From JANQRV01 sp964533785 (lineage in GTDB: Bacteria; Bacteroidota; Bacteroidia; Chitinophagales; Saprospiraceae), in contig CAZHNG010000001.1 in the NCBI GenBank assembly GCA_964533785.1, positions 28,629 through 92,628 on the forward strand: a DNA stretch of 64,000 nucleotides, written 5' to 3'. Both the position numbers and the translations under genes were made by a program. Below are positions 54,401-62,491 of this stretch, in pieces (within the stretch, counting starts at the first letter, position 1; the number at the start of each line of letters is the position of its first letter). The notes beneath the pieces are model-generated. The model saw only the letters and a list, made by a program, of their open reading frames with translations. It was not told the origin of the DNA and did not search any database.

Positions 54401-57133
54401 GGGCCAAATGACCAAAGAGCGGTTATCGAAATTTTCAATCAAAACACCAATGGTGCAGGTTCGGGTTTTGCTATTGACGACATTTCCTTCTACGAATGTA
54501 CCGTAGATACCTGTCGGGCTGATTTTGAGTTTGAACTGGCTTTCGATAACGGTAATAATAATTGTGGAACCGTTAACTTTACCAACAATTCTACTGCACT
54601 CACCAACCTAACCTACGCCTGGGACTTTGGTGATGGTAATACCAGTACTGCCGAAGGCCCCTCTCATCAATACACTTCACCAGGTACCTATACGGCCTGC
54701 CTGACTATAACCAGCGAACGCAACTGTACAAATACCTATTGTCAGGAGATCATCATTAACTACAGCGATACGCCGCCTTCAATCACCTGCCCGGATAATG
54801 TTGTCATTTCTGCTTCAACCGAAAACTGTGAGGCCGTGTACATTCCCGTTGAACCAACTATTGGTATCAGCTTGTGTTCAGAAGGGGTTGAAGTGGAATG
54901 TGTCCGTGATGATGGTTTGGCACTAACCGATCCATATCCGGTCGGTAATACCGTCATTACTTGTACGGTAACGGATAATTTTGGCACCAGTAGTTGTTCT
55001 TATATCATTACGGTAACCGATGAAAATTGCCCCGCCACTTGCTGTATCAATGAGACCAATTTTGACAACCGCGTTCAGGATGGTTTCACCTTTGTTACTG
55101 AGAATTGTGAACTAACGGTGACGCCCAACAACCTCAACGATTGCCACCGTGTAGTATGGGATTGGGGAGACGACAGCAGAGTGACCAGAACAATGGGAAA
55201 TATGCCGGTTATTCACGAATACGAAAGCAGCGGTTCTTTTGAAGTCTGTATGCAAGTGGTGGAAGTAGACGATAACGGCAACAGTTGTTTCACTTCATTG
55301 GAAAATTGTATGTTCATTGATGTTGCCTGTGATACGACTTGTACTTGCGGAATGTTTGAAGGTTTTGTATTTGGTCAGGATAGTACCACTATCATCCAAT
55401 TTACCTGTGGTGCAATGCCTCAGGAACTTCCGTGCCCCAAACAAGGACAGAACTTTAATTTAAGTGGTCAATTTGAATGCATGGGCAGGTGCGAAGCCAG
55501 CTCGGTTAACGTCCAATTGATTCACGAAAATCAAGTGAGAGAGATCGGCGACATCGGGTTGGAGAATGGCAACATCAATGCCGCCATTGACGAGGAGTTT
55601 TTCAAAGTACCGGGAGACTATATTTTACGATTAACAGCACAATGCGGAGATGAATCCTGTAGTTGTGATTTCAATTTCTTCATTCCGGAAGATTGCGATT
55701 GCCGGTGCGATGATTTTCAGCAATTGGTTTTAAGGCAGGGGGAATCTATTTTCCTTCCTGATTGTGGCGATGAACCATTAGGGCTAAATTGCCCCGCCGA
55801 AGACATCAACTTAAGAGGACTGTTTGCATGCCAGGGAACATCCTGCGATCAACCGGGGGCGATCGAATGGATGTTGCAACAACCCAATGGCACCTTAATC
55901 GCCAATACCGTTACTGCTGGTAATTTTGAGATAGACTTTTCCGCAGGACTTTTGCAGGAACCCGGTTTATACCAACTTACTTTAAATAGTGAATGTGGTA
56001 TTAACGGTTGTTCTTGCACGATTAGTTGGGAACAGCCGGACTGTGACCCTTGTGCCTGCCCAGTCGAAACTTTCGATCTGCAGTATCAGCAGGATTGTAA
56101 CCGGGTCACTTTTGATTTCAGTAACGTGGAAACCTGCGATTCCGTCAAAATAGATTTCGGTAACGGAATGGGCGAGATTGTCACGGGCGGGCAAGTTATT
56201 CATCATTGGTATTTAGAAGAAGATACTTTTCAAGTGTGTTATTTTGTAAAAAGAGCCGGTGAAAATGGAATAGAAGCTTGTACGGATAGCGAATGTTTCA
56301 GGGTTGACATCAACTGCCTGAATCCTTTATCTGCAAATACCGCACAGTTGGTAAACGGCGATTTCACTGAAAGAATGGCAGGGTTTGCCAGTTCCTGGAC
56401 TGCCGGCACTGACGAAGGACCACGGCATAATCGTCAAGATGGTTGTGAAGATCCAGGTTATTTATTCTTCCAAAACAACCTGGAAACAGCACTATTAAAT
56501 ACTGCCACCCAAATGGATGTGTCGTTATTCAAGGATGAACGCTATGAAATCACTTTATGCGCTTCCCCCAACCGTGTTTATCCGCTTGACAATTTCACCC
56601 GGTTACCCAAGTTACAGTTAGTAGCTTCAAAAACTGCATTGACCAGTCCTGACCTGATGGATTGCTCGAGCTGTGAAGTTATTGGAACAGTACCTGACCT
56701 TACCAGTAGAAATGAATGGACAAAAATCAGATTGGACGATTGGATACCTGCTGATGATTACAGCGTGGTTACTTTAATGCTTAATTCAAGTGATGACACG
56801 GGATTAGCACAAAACTACCGGATCAACCTAGATAATATCCATATCAATAATTTGACGACCAGCAGCCAATCGATCGCTCTATTGGAAAAAGTCCGCATTT
56901 ATCCTAACCCAACCAATGATTTACTGAACATTGATCTGGGCAAACAAATTGATCAACCTTATCGACTGAGTCTTTTCAATACACTAGGTAAAAGGGTAAT
57001 GGCATCAACAATTGGCGTTGGTACCGACCTACAACAAGTAGCGGTAGGAAAACTACCTAAAGGGGTTTATTTACTGGAATTGTTAAGCGAAGACCGGAAG
57101 AAGTTTTACCGGGAGAAGGTAGTGGTGCAGTAG
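48449..57133 (+). CDS. giant HYR/PKD-repeat surface protein with T9SS sorting domain
   Basis: A 2894-residue Cys-rich extracellular protein. A hydrophobic N-terminus is followed by a cohesin-like beta domain (about 33-170). PKD domains appear near 209 (YNWNFGDGT), 1770 (WDWGDGT), 2057 (YAWDFGDGN) and 2237 (WDWGDDS). HYR-type domains begin near 269, 350 and 436, with more near 1448 (DCPGDI) and 2113 (CPDNV). Residues ~577-930 look like a propeller (EVFGLAIDDNDFIYAS). A carbohydrate-binding-like module starts near 1850 (NLIENGNFEQ). Cys-rich blocks alternate between these. The last ~80 residues (VRIYPNPTNDLLNIDLG ... GVYLLELLS) are a type A T9SS signal, so it is exported by PorSS and fixed to the surface. 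Probable adhesin; no catalytic domain seen. Confidence 0.88.
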   Translation: MKVKLHACVYMTLYLLSNFFPLNTNDLSNQNVESSVLFWLTDGTALCDEEFCVSVRTRDFNQIVNFGFSLNWNPERLLYTQSNLIADTLLQGANFNETQVNMGNLGFSWQSPVQDGQGLSFNRDEEIINVCFQDMVIATTTVPIDFADQPIARTIQSAEDDGLAFESSDKRIQLECDEGCKAAFSFSVLDSCGSVQFFNESAGAGLSYNWNFGDGTVSQLENPAHTYNSIRPEGFQVRLEITSESDCSDNTTQTVIVMGQDDSPAEIVCPQDTAVDCTVALIPENTGELIVTDNCGINDIQITINDEVTTEATCSRVIKRTWVVVDKSDNISSCQQIISVIDQSGPEISDCPPGISVTNDPGDCGAVISIVPPTATDACNAVLSLTNDYTNNNSASDFYPVGTTVVTWSAIDDCGNVTANCSHSITVSDNEAPTIECMTTDTTITATPGAFGAIVEFEEPSFTDNCSANTMSSHQSGDFFPCGETIVTFNAVDEAGNTSESCIFIINVVCDNDIEFSPVTCGMAVTTRYSGDRSDNEPSDPVIEVVDIRSRDFAPVNQDVSDQFNITSDPRWTAFNLGEVFGLAIDDNDFIYASSTSIYPVNYFGANQENTGGEIYRINPLTGEVVLFQRLPNSGQGLGNLCFANHNGGRYLFVTNWENGFVYQIDLDDWNGNPDVRSNYEAFDIFQMDVDSLGYAPLGQLTWGIAYNPFDERLYFGRWMQNGGRLPAPNNCRSCDNENQTEGLGPNTIHSVPLDENGSLVLNDLRTDITLERVFQLTDLDTLISNPVSDIAFSTTGKMLITERTMCCPDEISGGRARVLEYEQQDNAWTIVPDKTIYIGTAGSNNANNSSGGIDYGYAGFNSNNPDLLPACDDLIWVTADINLYNTFGIAGIPGVGNNSTMPATYYINLSDSGSDAEQRMMGDIEILKCGCPIPSVAEFCDSVQVEFSGYGQPDSCCWSVDLINNWDEPNITRVEAEILTPGLIFNEIETQQGFVVNIANGRPNQMASIRFQGGVIPNGEFRDVVNFCFAGETDAVEQEVIFRWYEQIPGMEEQLVCTNRLISNCSGPFPDSLCLTVLSDSVYCDTLDYFAYEFQIRNELDRSITSLYLYPDSMDSNFSFEPSTINLVDPLPPNQTSELISVRILSDTSVTDTTQFAFSITAFDNDSDYYCNDLDSLELMLVPCCLSCKSSYVEIDEMQSDDVSCCYTLDVFNECPDSEYQKLELELLTPGAAFGSYYTGGDQLSEWSNPVATNRRVQWQYNTGSIPTGELDNLINFCLDSVGINALDSVALTVKWLDARDSLICVDSLRIDCLIPDNDCAAIMVDTLVHLGDGNFAYAVSFSNIASPSHPANLIDIFNISPDTVCISPIDADSICAPLTLPCSTDSGASCSQSFLITNAASGGTITFQLGLSDTTTMGDDALWRCFESDTFSIDLPHVPVMDCPGDITLFCCGAFDVPMPMVLDTTGNAQVQCIRSDDRDLTAPFTKGTTDITCIATNDFGQTDTCVYSVVVIDTLAPIVECPMIDTLFTDETCFGVNLPDYTSAVNIIDSCLTGITVIQSPDPGTLLDPGLYEIQISVVDACLNLGTCTIDLAVICDVDPPCDSLLVDYTRDTVVPDSCCYEIALTDIDDGFYPAVRIYTDVPTTITSLDPLNRWRITNSTDTDTFNLIPRVSPINDNDLGPIARICTDNFITEPHPVYLDWMSQGIDGELFPICTDTLLFDCDTTKCCQDEMIFLDRAEMVTVDYTLEECYAQVSWSGLGECDRIIWDWGDGTTSEFITLDSTLQHTFATEGPHNICYTIEETTRSGNTCWSSPTFCLPEMAACDSLLRTCEPCDENSITGPNLIENGNFEQDNLSGFESDYTFVLSGEILMGQYGIRNSFTLDNPQWAGIDHTTGQGSRRFLVVNGAQNINAAIWRDTVAVNPDRQHTFCAYVNNILLPELDLNDPEIVVRVNGTPIIAEAVISENPDLWILITGSWFSGPNDQRAVIEIFNQNTNGAGSGFAIDDISFYECTVDTCRADFEFELAFDNGNNNCGTVNFTNNSTALTNLTYAWDFGDGNTSTAEGPSHQYTSPGTYTACLTITSERNCTNTYCQEIIINYSDTPPSITCPDNVVISASTENCEAVYIPVEPTIGISLCSEGVEVECVRDDGLALTDPYPVGNTVITCTVTDNFGTSSCSYIITVTDENCPATCCINETNFDNRVQDGFTFVTENCELTVTPNNLNDCHRVVWDWGDDSRVTRTMGNMPVIHEYESSGSFEVCMQVVEVDDNGNSCFTSLENCMFIDVACDTTCTCGMFEGFVFGQDSTTIIQFTCGAMPQELPCPKQGQNFNLSGQFECMGRCEASSVNVQLIHENQVREIGDIGLENGNINAAIDEEFFKVPGDYILRLTAQCGDESCSCDFNFFIPEDCDCRCDDFQQLVLRQGESIFLPDCGDEPLGLNCPAEDINLRGLFACQGTSCDQPGAIEWMLQQPNGTLIANTVTAGNFEIDFSAGLLQEPGLYQLTLNSECGINGCSCTISWEQPDCDPCACPVETFDLQYQQDCNRVTFDFSNVETCDSVKIDFGNGMGEIVTGGQVIHHWYLEEDTFQVCYFVKRAGENGIEACTDSECFRVDINCLNPLSANTAQLVNGDFTERMAGFASSWTAGTDEGPRHNRQDGCEDPGYLFFQNNLETALLNTATQMDVSLFKDERYEITLCASPNRVYPLDNFTRLPKLQLVASKTALTSPDLMDCSSCEVIGTVPDLTSRNEWTKIRLDDWIPADDYSVVTLMLNSSDDTGLAQNYRINLDNIHINNLTTSSQSIALLEKVRIYPNPTNDLLNIDLGKQIDQPYRLSLFNTLGKRVMASTIGVGTDLQQVAVGKLPKGVYLLELLSEDRKKFYREKVVVQ

Positions 57134-57252
57134 AGATATGCGGAATTGAAGGTACAAATTACCAGGGTACATACATAAGTTTAATGTGATTTGAGAATCA
57201 ATTATTTAACAGGAGTTAGATTTATGACCAAACGGAGTATGGTGATTTTTGT

Positions 57253-57308
57253 GCATCGAGACATCTCTCGCAAACACGAGTTCTGCCTGCGAGAAGATGT
57301 CTTGATGC
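57253..57308. terminator. long hairpin between convergent genes
   Basis: Left arm GCATCGAGACATCTCTCGCA and right arm TGCGAGAAGATGTCTTGATG(C) pair along about 20 bp with one bulge and one mismatch, around a 15-nt loop. It lies between the giant protein gene and the oppositely oriented dehydrogenase gene. No T-run follows, so it may be a processing signal or a repeat remnant and not a classical terminator. Confidence 0.5.
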
Positions 57309-57352
57309 TGAAAACATTATTCTCTGACTTACTAAAAATCGCCCTAGTGCTT

Positions 57353-59614
57353 CTAAACAAATACATATCCATTTTTATTCAGCGGTAATGCCCGTACTCT
57401 TTCACCGGTAGCGGCGAATAGAGCGTTAACCAATGCCGGAGCTGCCGGAGGAGTTCCCGGCTCTCCTACCCCACCCGGATAAGCATCGACCTCCATGATA
57501 TGGACGTCAACAAGTGGAGAAACATTCATCCGGACCATTTCATATTGTGGGAAATTATACTGATCGACGGCACCGTCACTCCAGGTTATTTCGCCGTATA
57601 GTGCCGCAGAAAGACCAAAGATGATTCCACCTTGCATTTGACCTTTGACTGTATCGGGATTGATATAGGTCCCACAATCAACAGCACAGTAGTAACGATC
57701 AATAGAAAATTCCTTTTCACCTAGTTTAGATATTTCTGCCACCTGACCTACGATGGAGCCGAAGCTTTTATGCAGTGCAATACCACGGTATTTTCCTTCC
57801 GGTAATGGCTGCTCCCAGTTACTCATTTCCGCTACCTTTTCCAATACGGCTTTGAAGCGGGGATGTTGATCAAGTTTTGTTCTTCTAAACTCAAAAGGAT
57901 CTTTTCCCGCAGCATGCGCACATTCATCCATAAAACACTCGGTAAAGAAAGCGTTCTGCGAACTACCGACACTACGCCAAAAGCCTACCTGGACTGGAAG
58001 ATCAAGATTGCCAAATGCTACTCTGCGATTCACCATGTGATAAGGCAATTCCCGTGCGCCTTCAGTGGTAGCTTCGTCATCTTTTGGACTAACAGCCATT
58101 GAGGGCACGATCCTGCCTAAAGAACTATTACTTACAGATTGGATAGCGATCATATTATCCCAGGCTTCAATATTACCGTCATTTGTTAAGACCGCTTTGA
58201 AACGGCTGGCAGCAACCGGCCGGTACATATCGTTGCGCATATCTTCTTCACGGGTAAATACCGTTTGAACAGGCGTTCCTTTCATTGCTTTAGCTACGGC
58301 AGTCGCAATTTTGATAAAGTCCGGTTCTGCACGACGGCCAAACCCACCTCCCAGATAGGTGATATTAACCGTGACGTTGGATTTATCTACCCCAGCTACC
58401 TGACCGGCAAAATCTCTGGCCACTGAGGCAGCCTGGTGCCCTACCCATAGTTCTACCTTATCCTCTTCCACCAAAGCCGTACAATTCAAAGGCTCCATAG
58501 TAGCATGCGCCAGATAAGGTACATCATACCTGGCTTCAATGATATTGCCTGCTTCATTGAATGCTTTATCGACATCTCCTTCTTGTTCAGGTGTCGCAAT
58601 GGGTGACTCCTGTAGGACCTTATCGATTTGCTGGCCGATGGAAACAGAGGATAGCGAGGCATTTCCACCTTCCTCTACCAAGTCGAGAGAAAGTGCAGCG
58701 TTTTTAGCCCGCCAGGTATTATCGGCAATCACCGCAGCGCCAAAATCAGTGAGCACTACTTTTTTAACCCCCTTTTTACTTTCTATAGATGCCTGGTTAT
58801 TAATAGCAGTAATTTTTGCCCCTATCCTGGAAGGATGGACGAAGGCAGCATACAACATATTGTCAAAACGAACGTCCAGTCCAAACTCGGCGGCGCCCGT
58901 TACTTTTTCTGGAATATCCAATCTACGGACGGGCTTGCCTATTTTCGTCCATGCAGATTTTGGCTTTAATTCAGGTAATTGTGGTAATTTTATTTCTGAT
59001 GCTGCTTGTGCTAAACTACCATAAGATAATTTCTCTTTATTCGTCGTATTAATAATGAAGCCATCCTCTGCCCGACATTGCCCCGGGTCAATCCCCCATT
59101 GTTCAGCCGCCGCCATTTTTAACATTTCCCTCGAGGTAGCTCCGGCGTAGCGGAAGTTATTATAAGCATCCGGCACAGAAGTACTACCTCCGGTACCTAC
59201 GATCGTTAGATATGCAACCATTTTTTGCCCCAGCGAATACCCCTTATAGGCATTAGGTTCTTTCTGCGTAAGCATAAAAGTGTTCGCGTAGGGAGATTCT
59301 GGTTGCGGATGAATAACTTTGATCCTCGACATATCTACTTCCAGTTCTTCAGCCACCATCATAGGTAGTGCAGTATAGACGCCTTGTCCCATTTCCACCC
59401 TGGGTATAGCCAAAGTTATGGTGTTGTCAGGAGCGATACGGATCCAGGCATTCATGGAGGTTCCTTCGCCCATTCCCTTGCCGGAATATTTTTTGATTTG
59501 CTTATTCACGTGAGCCATTCCTGCTACACCTACTACCAAGCCGGTACCCACTACTCCGCCGGTAATGATAAATGCGCGGCGAGTCCATTTATTTTTCTTT
59601 GATTTATTAGTCAT
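57353..59614 (-). CDS. molybdenum hydroxylase large subunit (xanthine dehydrogenase family), Tat-exported
   Basis: A 753-residue molybdopterin cytosine dinucleotide-type subunit, closest in layout to isoquinoline 1-oxidoreductase beta (IorB). A Tat signal is present: KWTRRAFIITGGVVGTGLVVG. Landmarks: IPRVEMGQGVYTALPMMVAE, VTYL-like GGGFGRRAEPDF and the C-terminal GVGEPGTPPAAPALVNALF (active-site Glu in GEPG). Two ald-Xan domains (about 225-330 and the C-terminal half). It oxidises an unknown aldehyde or N-heterocycle in the periplasm with electrons passed through the 2Fe-2S subunit. That subunit's gene lies upstream, 173 bp away. No cofactor-maturation gene is nearby. Confidence 0.9.
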   Translation of the reverse strand: MTNKSKKNKWTRRAFIITGGVVGTGLVVGVAGMAHVNKQIKKYSGKGMGEGTSMNAWIRIAPDNTITLAIPRVEMGQGVYTALPMMVAEELEVDMSRIKVIHPQPESPYANTFMLTQKEPNAYKGYSLGQKMVAYLTIVGTGGSTSVPDAYNNFRYAGATSREMLKMAAAEQWGIDPGQCRAEDGFIINTTNKEKLSYGSLAQAASEIKLPQLPELKPKSAWTKIGKPVRRLDIPEKVTGAAEFGLDVRFDNMLYAAFVHPSRIGAKITAINNQASIESKKGVKKVVLTDFGAAVIADNTWRAKNAALSLDLVEEGGNASLSSVSIGQQIDKVLQESPIATPEQEGDVDKAFNEAGNIIEARYDVPYLAHATMEPLNCTALVEEDKVELWVGHQAASVARDFAGQVAGVDKSNVTVNITYLGGGFGRRAEPDFIKIATAVAKAMKGTPVQTVFTREEDMRNDMYRPVAASRFKAVLTNDGNIEAWDNMIAIQSVSNSSLGRIVPSMAVSPKDDEATTEGARELPYHMVNRRVAFGNLDLPVQVGFWRSVGSSQNAFFTECFMDECAHAAGKDPFEFRRTKLDQHPRFKAVLEKVAEMSNWEQPLPEGKYRGIALHKSFGSIVGQVAEISKLGEKEFSIDRYYCAVDCGTYINPDTVKGQMQGGIIFGLSAALYGEITWSDGAVDQYNFPQYEMVRMNVSPLVDVHIMEVDAYPGGVGEPGTPPAAPALVNALFAATGERVRALPLNKNGYVFV

Positions 59615-59632
59615 TTTTATTGATTTACTGTT

Positions 59633-59665
59633 TTAAGACGCCAGATGCTAGATTGTTAAGGGTAT
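59633..59665. repeat. short CCAGAT-type repeat
   Basis: AGACGCCAGATGCTAGATTG resembles strings near 6081, 7171, 20717 and 44094. It lies in the 173-bp gap between the two subunit genes. A small member of the dispersed family. Confidence 0.4.
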
Positions 59666-59787
59666 GAAATAAATAGACCTGAGTGTGAAATAGAAGCAAC
59701 CGTGATTTTAGGTGCTGGTGATAAGTTGGAATTACGATTATTCGCAATTCCGTTCGGTGATCTTCTAGTTAGAGTATTTGCATGACA

Positions 59788-60261
59788 CTAGTTTAATAAA
59801 GTACTTTCTTCTTTGATCATTTTTGCAGCCGTGTGAATAGCCGCCCGTATGCGTTCATAAGTTCCGCAGCGACAGATATTGGTAATAGAAGTATCGATAT
59901 CTTCATCCGTAGGTTCAGGTGTTTTGGTCAATAAAGATTCCGCCGCCATGATCATCCCTGATTGGCAATATCCACATTGAGGTACCTGGTGTTCGATCCA
60001 GGCTTTTTGAACAGCGGAAAGCACGCCTTCTACGGCAACTCCTTCGATGGTAGTAATTTCCTTACCCTCTACTGCTGATACCGGTAAGGTGCAGGTGCGG
60101 GCAGCTTCACCGTTGATCAAAACGGTACAGGCACCGCAAGAAGATACTCCACAACCATATTTAGTTCCGGTCATATTGAGTTCGTCCCTTAATACCCATA
60201 ATAAGGGCATACTTTTCTCAACCTCTACCTGGAAAGTTTTACCGTTAATTCTTAATTCCAT
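59788..60261 (-). CDS. 2Fe-2S subunit of molybdenum hydroxylase
   Basis: A 157-residue small subunit with two 2Fe-2S sites. The plant-type cluster motif is CGVSSCGACTVLINGEAARTC (C-x4-C-x2-C-x11-C, residues about 40-60). The second is CGYCQSGMIMA with CRCGTY. No signal peptide: it is probably exported with the Tat-bearing large subunit as a folded complex. Electrons would pass to a periplasmic cytochrome c. Confidence 0.93.
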   Translation of the reverse strand: MELRINGKTFQVEVEKSMPLLWVLRDELNMTGTKYGCGVSSCGACTVLINGEAARTCTLPVSAVEGKEITTIEGVAVEGVLSAVQKAWIEHQVPQCGYCQSGMIMAAESLLTKTPEPTDEDIDTSITNICRCGTYERIRAAIHTAAKMIKEESTLLN

Positions 60262-60646
60262 TGCGTTAATTTTGGCTTTAGAAATGTTTTTGCAATACGC
60301 TCAATATCAATAAAAATTGCGATACATTATAATGAACCCCTAAAGGCCAGACAAGTTTTATTTTCCGATCGATAAAAGATAAAACTTGATCTTCAAAGAC
60401 TTACATAGGTTTTGCCGGAAAAACCAACAGTTTCTCATGTGGAACGTACGTGGGTTGCCACCAAAACACAAAAGCTCAAAATCCTCACAAAAAAGAGTAG
60501 TGCAATTTTGTGTTTTAAGCCGATAGCTATCAGCTTTGTGGCGATTTTTTCTACGTGTAAGTTCTACATGAGAAATTACTGGAAAAACCTCCTGACCTTT
60601 ATTCTTATCTGTACTTCTAATATCTTTGAACAAAGATGTAAATGAA
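60262..60646. other. divergent intergenic region, nothing recognised
   Basis: 385 bp between the divergent 2Fe-2S subunit and DUF1800 genes. No coding sequence is credible on either strand and no strong hairpin was found. It must hold two promoters. Confidence 0.45.
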
Positions 60647-62431
60647 ATGAAGCAACAATTCCCCAAATGGTTTAAATGGGTGCTTTTTTTTACTTTTCTG
60701 GTACAAATAAAAGGCACTTCACAGAATAGTATCAATCAAATTTATGATATCCAACTACCCTACCATAGTTTGGGTTGGACAGATGAGGAAGCTGCCAAGT
60801 ATGTGTTAAACCGCTTAGCATTTGGCCCCACCCAGGGACAGATCAAAGAGGTAGTTCAACAGGGTGTAGAACAATGGATATTACAACAATTCAATGGGGT
60901 CAAAGAGCCCCGGTTCGAATCCAGGCTAAAAAAGGAGTTCCCTGCCCTTAATCTGTCGATAAAGGAGATTAACGCGACCTACCCCTCCCCTGCCGTGCGT
61001 TTCATCATCGCAGGTATTCGTAATCACTTAACCAGGTATAGGGACGGCAAATTAATTGATTCCCTGAAGGTTAACGAAATGCTAGGTACAGCGGTCAGGC
61101 AGGCGGTCAATGTTAAAAGAACCGACGATAGAGATTTTCCCGGTTATGCTATCTACGAAAAACTAACCCGTAAGTATGACTTCAAAGATTTTAACAGCCT
61201 CATGTACCAGTTGATGGCGCAAAAAATGATGAGAGCAATTGACAGTGAGAATCAGTTGAAGGAAGTGTTGGTCGATTTTTGGTTTAACCATTTTAATGTT
61301 TCTATCACGCGAATTAATGATGTAGGGCCGCAAGTGTTAGCTTACGAACGCGATGCCATCCGGCCTTATGTATTGGGAAATTTTGCAGATTTGCTAAAAG
61401 CTACCGCTAGGCATCCGGCTATGCTGATTTACCTGGATAATAATCGTTCAAACGCTGATGAAGGCGTTACTACGCTAGTAAAATACCGGGAGTCTCGTTT
61501 TTCAAAAAAGATGGCGGAAGGGGATTTAAAAGCTTTCGCTCAGACACCGGGTGTTAATGAAAATTATGCCCGGGAATTACTCGAACTGCATACCTTAGGT
61601 GTGGATGGCGGCTACACCCAGGAAGACGTTGAAGAAGTTGCCAGGGTATTTACCGGATGGAAAGCTTCGCCGTTTATGTTCCCTTACGCTAAGGCGGTCT
61701 TGAAACTAGCAGAATGGGCAGTAAAAGGCAAAAAATACGTCGTTTTAGAAGATGGCTTTTACTTCGATCCGCAACGACACGATGCCACCCCAAAAAATGT
61801 ACTGGACCATCAATTTGATGGTAAGAAAGGCGTAGAAGAAGGGGAAAAAGTATTAGAGTTATTAGTCCGGCATCCTTCCACTGCTGGACATATTTCTCGG
61901 AAACTCGCCCAATATTTCGTTGCTGATACTCCTCCACCTACCTTAGTTGAAAAAATGGCTATTGCTTTCCAGGCAAGTGATGGCAATATCAAAATGGTGC
62001 TCAAAACTATGTTAGAAGCACCGGAGTTTTGGATCAAAAATGACGGTAATAAACTGAAATCGCCTTTTGAATTCATCGCCAGCAGTGTTCGGGCTATTGA
62101 TGCTGACATCCAAGATCCTATTGAGTTATCGCGCTGGTGTACCCGGATGGGGCAACCACTCTACGCCTACCAGGCACCAACGGGTTATCCGGATGAAACT
62201 GCCTTCTGGACTAACGGCACCGGCATGCTCAAAAGAATGGATTTTGCCCTACAACTTGCCAATAATCAAATTAAAGGTATTTCCTACGATCCGTCGTCCA
62301 TTCATGCGAAGATCCATTTCCTGTTGCTCAAGGATGCTACGGAAACTTTTGAATATCTGGAAAAAACTGCGGAGACTCCCGAGGAAAAAATCGGGTACTT
62401 GTTGGGGTCGCCATTGTTTCAATTTCAATGA
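60647..62431 (+). CDS. DUF1800 domain-containing protein
   Basis: A 594-residue exported protein (signal KWVLFFTFLVQIKGTSQ). DUF1800 landmarks: AAKYVLNRLAFGPTQGQI, LVDFWFNHFNVS, HPAMLIYLDNNRS, NENYARELLELHTLGVDGGY, VARVFTGWKASP and a C-terminal GYPDETAFWTNGTG. The family almost always pairs with DUF1501 in Bacteroidota, Planctomycetota and Proteobacteria; its activity is unknown. The ATG at MKQQF was preferred to an upstream TTG. The DUF1501 gene starts 60 bp downstream. Confidence 0.9.
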   Translation: MKQQFPKWFKWVLFFTFLVQIKGTSQNSINQIYDIQLPYHSLGWTDEEAAKYVLNRLAFGPTQGQIKEVVQQGVEQWILQQFNGVKEPRFESRLKKEFPALNLSIKEINATYPSPAVRFIIAGIRNHLTRYRDGKLIDSLKVNEMLGTAVRQAVNVKRTDDRDFPGYAIYEKLTRKYDFKDFNSLMYQLMAQKMMRAIDSENQLKEVLVDFWFNHFNVSITRINDVGPQVLAYERDAIRPYVLGNFADLLKATARHPAMLIYLDNNRSNADEGVTTLVKYRESRFSKKMAEGDLKAFAQTPGVNENYARELLELHTLGVDGGYTQEDVEEVARVFTGWKASPFMFPYAKAVLKLAEWAVKGKKYVVLEDGFYFDPQRHDATPKNVLDHQFDGKKGVEEGEKVLELLVRHPSTAGHISRKLAQYFVADTPPPTLVEKMAIAFQASDGNIKMVLKTMLEAPEFWIKNDGNKLKSPFEFIASSVRAIDADIQDPIELSRWCTRMGQPLYAYQAPTGYPDETAFWTNGTGMLKRMDFALQLANNQIKGISYDPSSIHAKIHFLLLKDATETFEYLEKTAETPEEKIGYLLGSPLFQFQ

Positions 62432-62491
62432 TTAAATATTACTCCACCCAGTTTTCATCAGGCAACTTTCTTTTTACAAAAACCAAGTAAC

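Noticed and set aside
58539..59024. 161-codon plus-strand ORF
   Set aside because: Antisense to the molybdenum hydroxylase large subunit; no protein features of its own.
60358..60735. 125-codon minus-strand ORF between the 2Fe-2S subunit and DUF1800 genes
   Set aside because: It overlaps the DUF1800 start and signal peptide, has an irregular composition and matches no family; judged chance.
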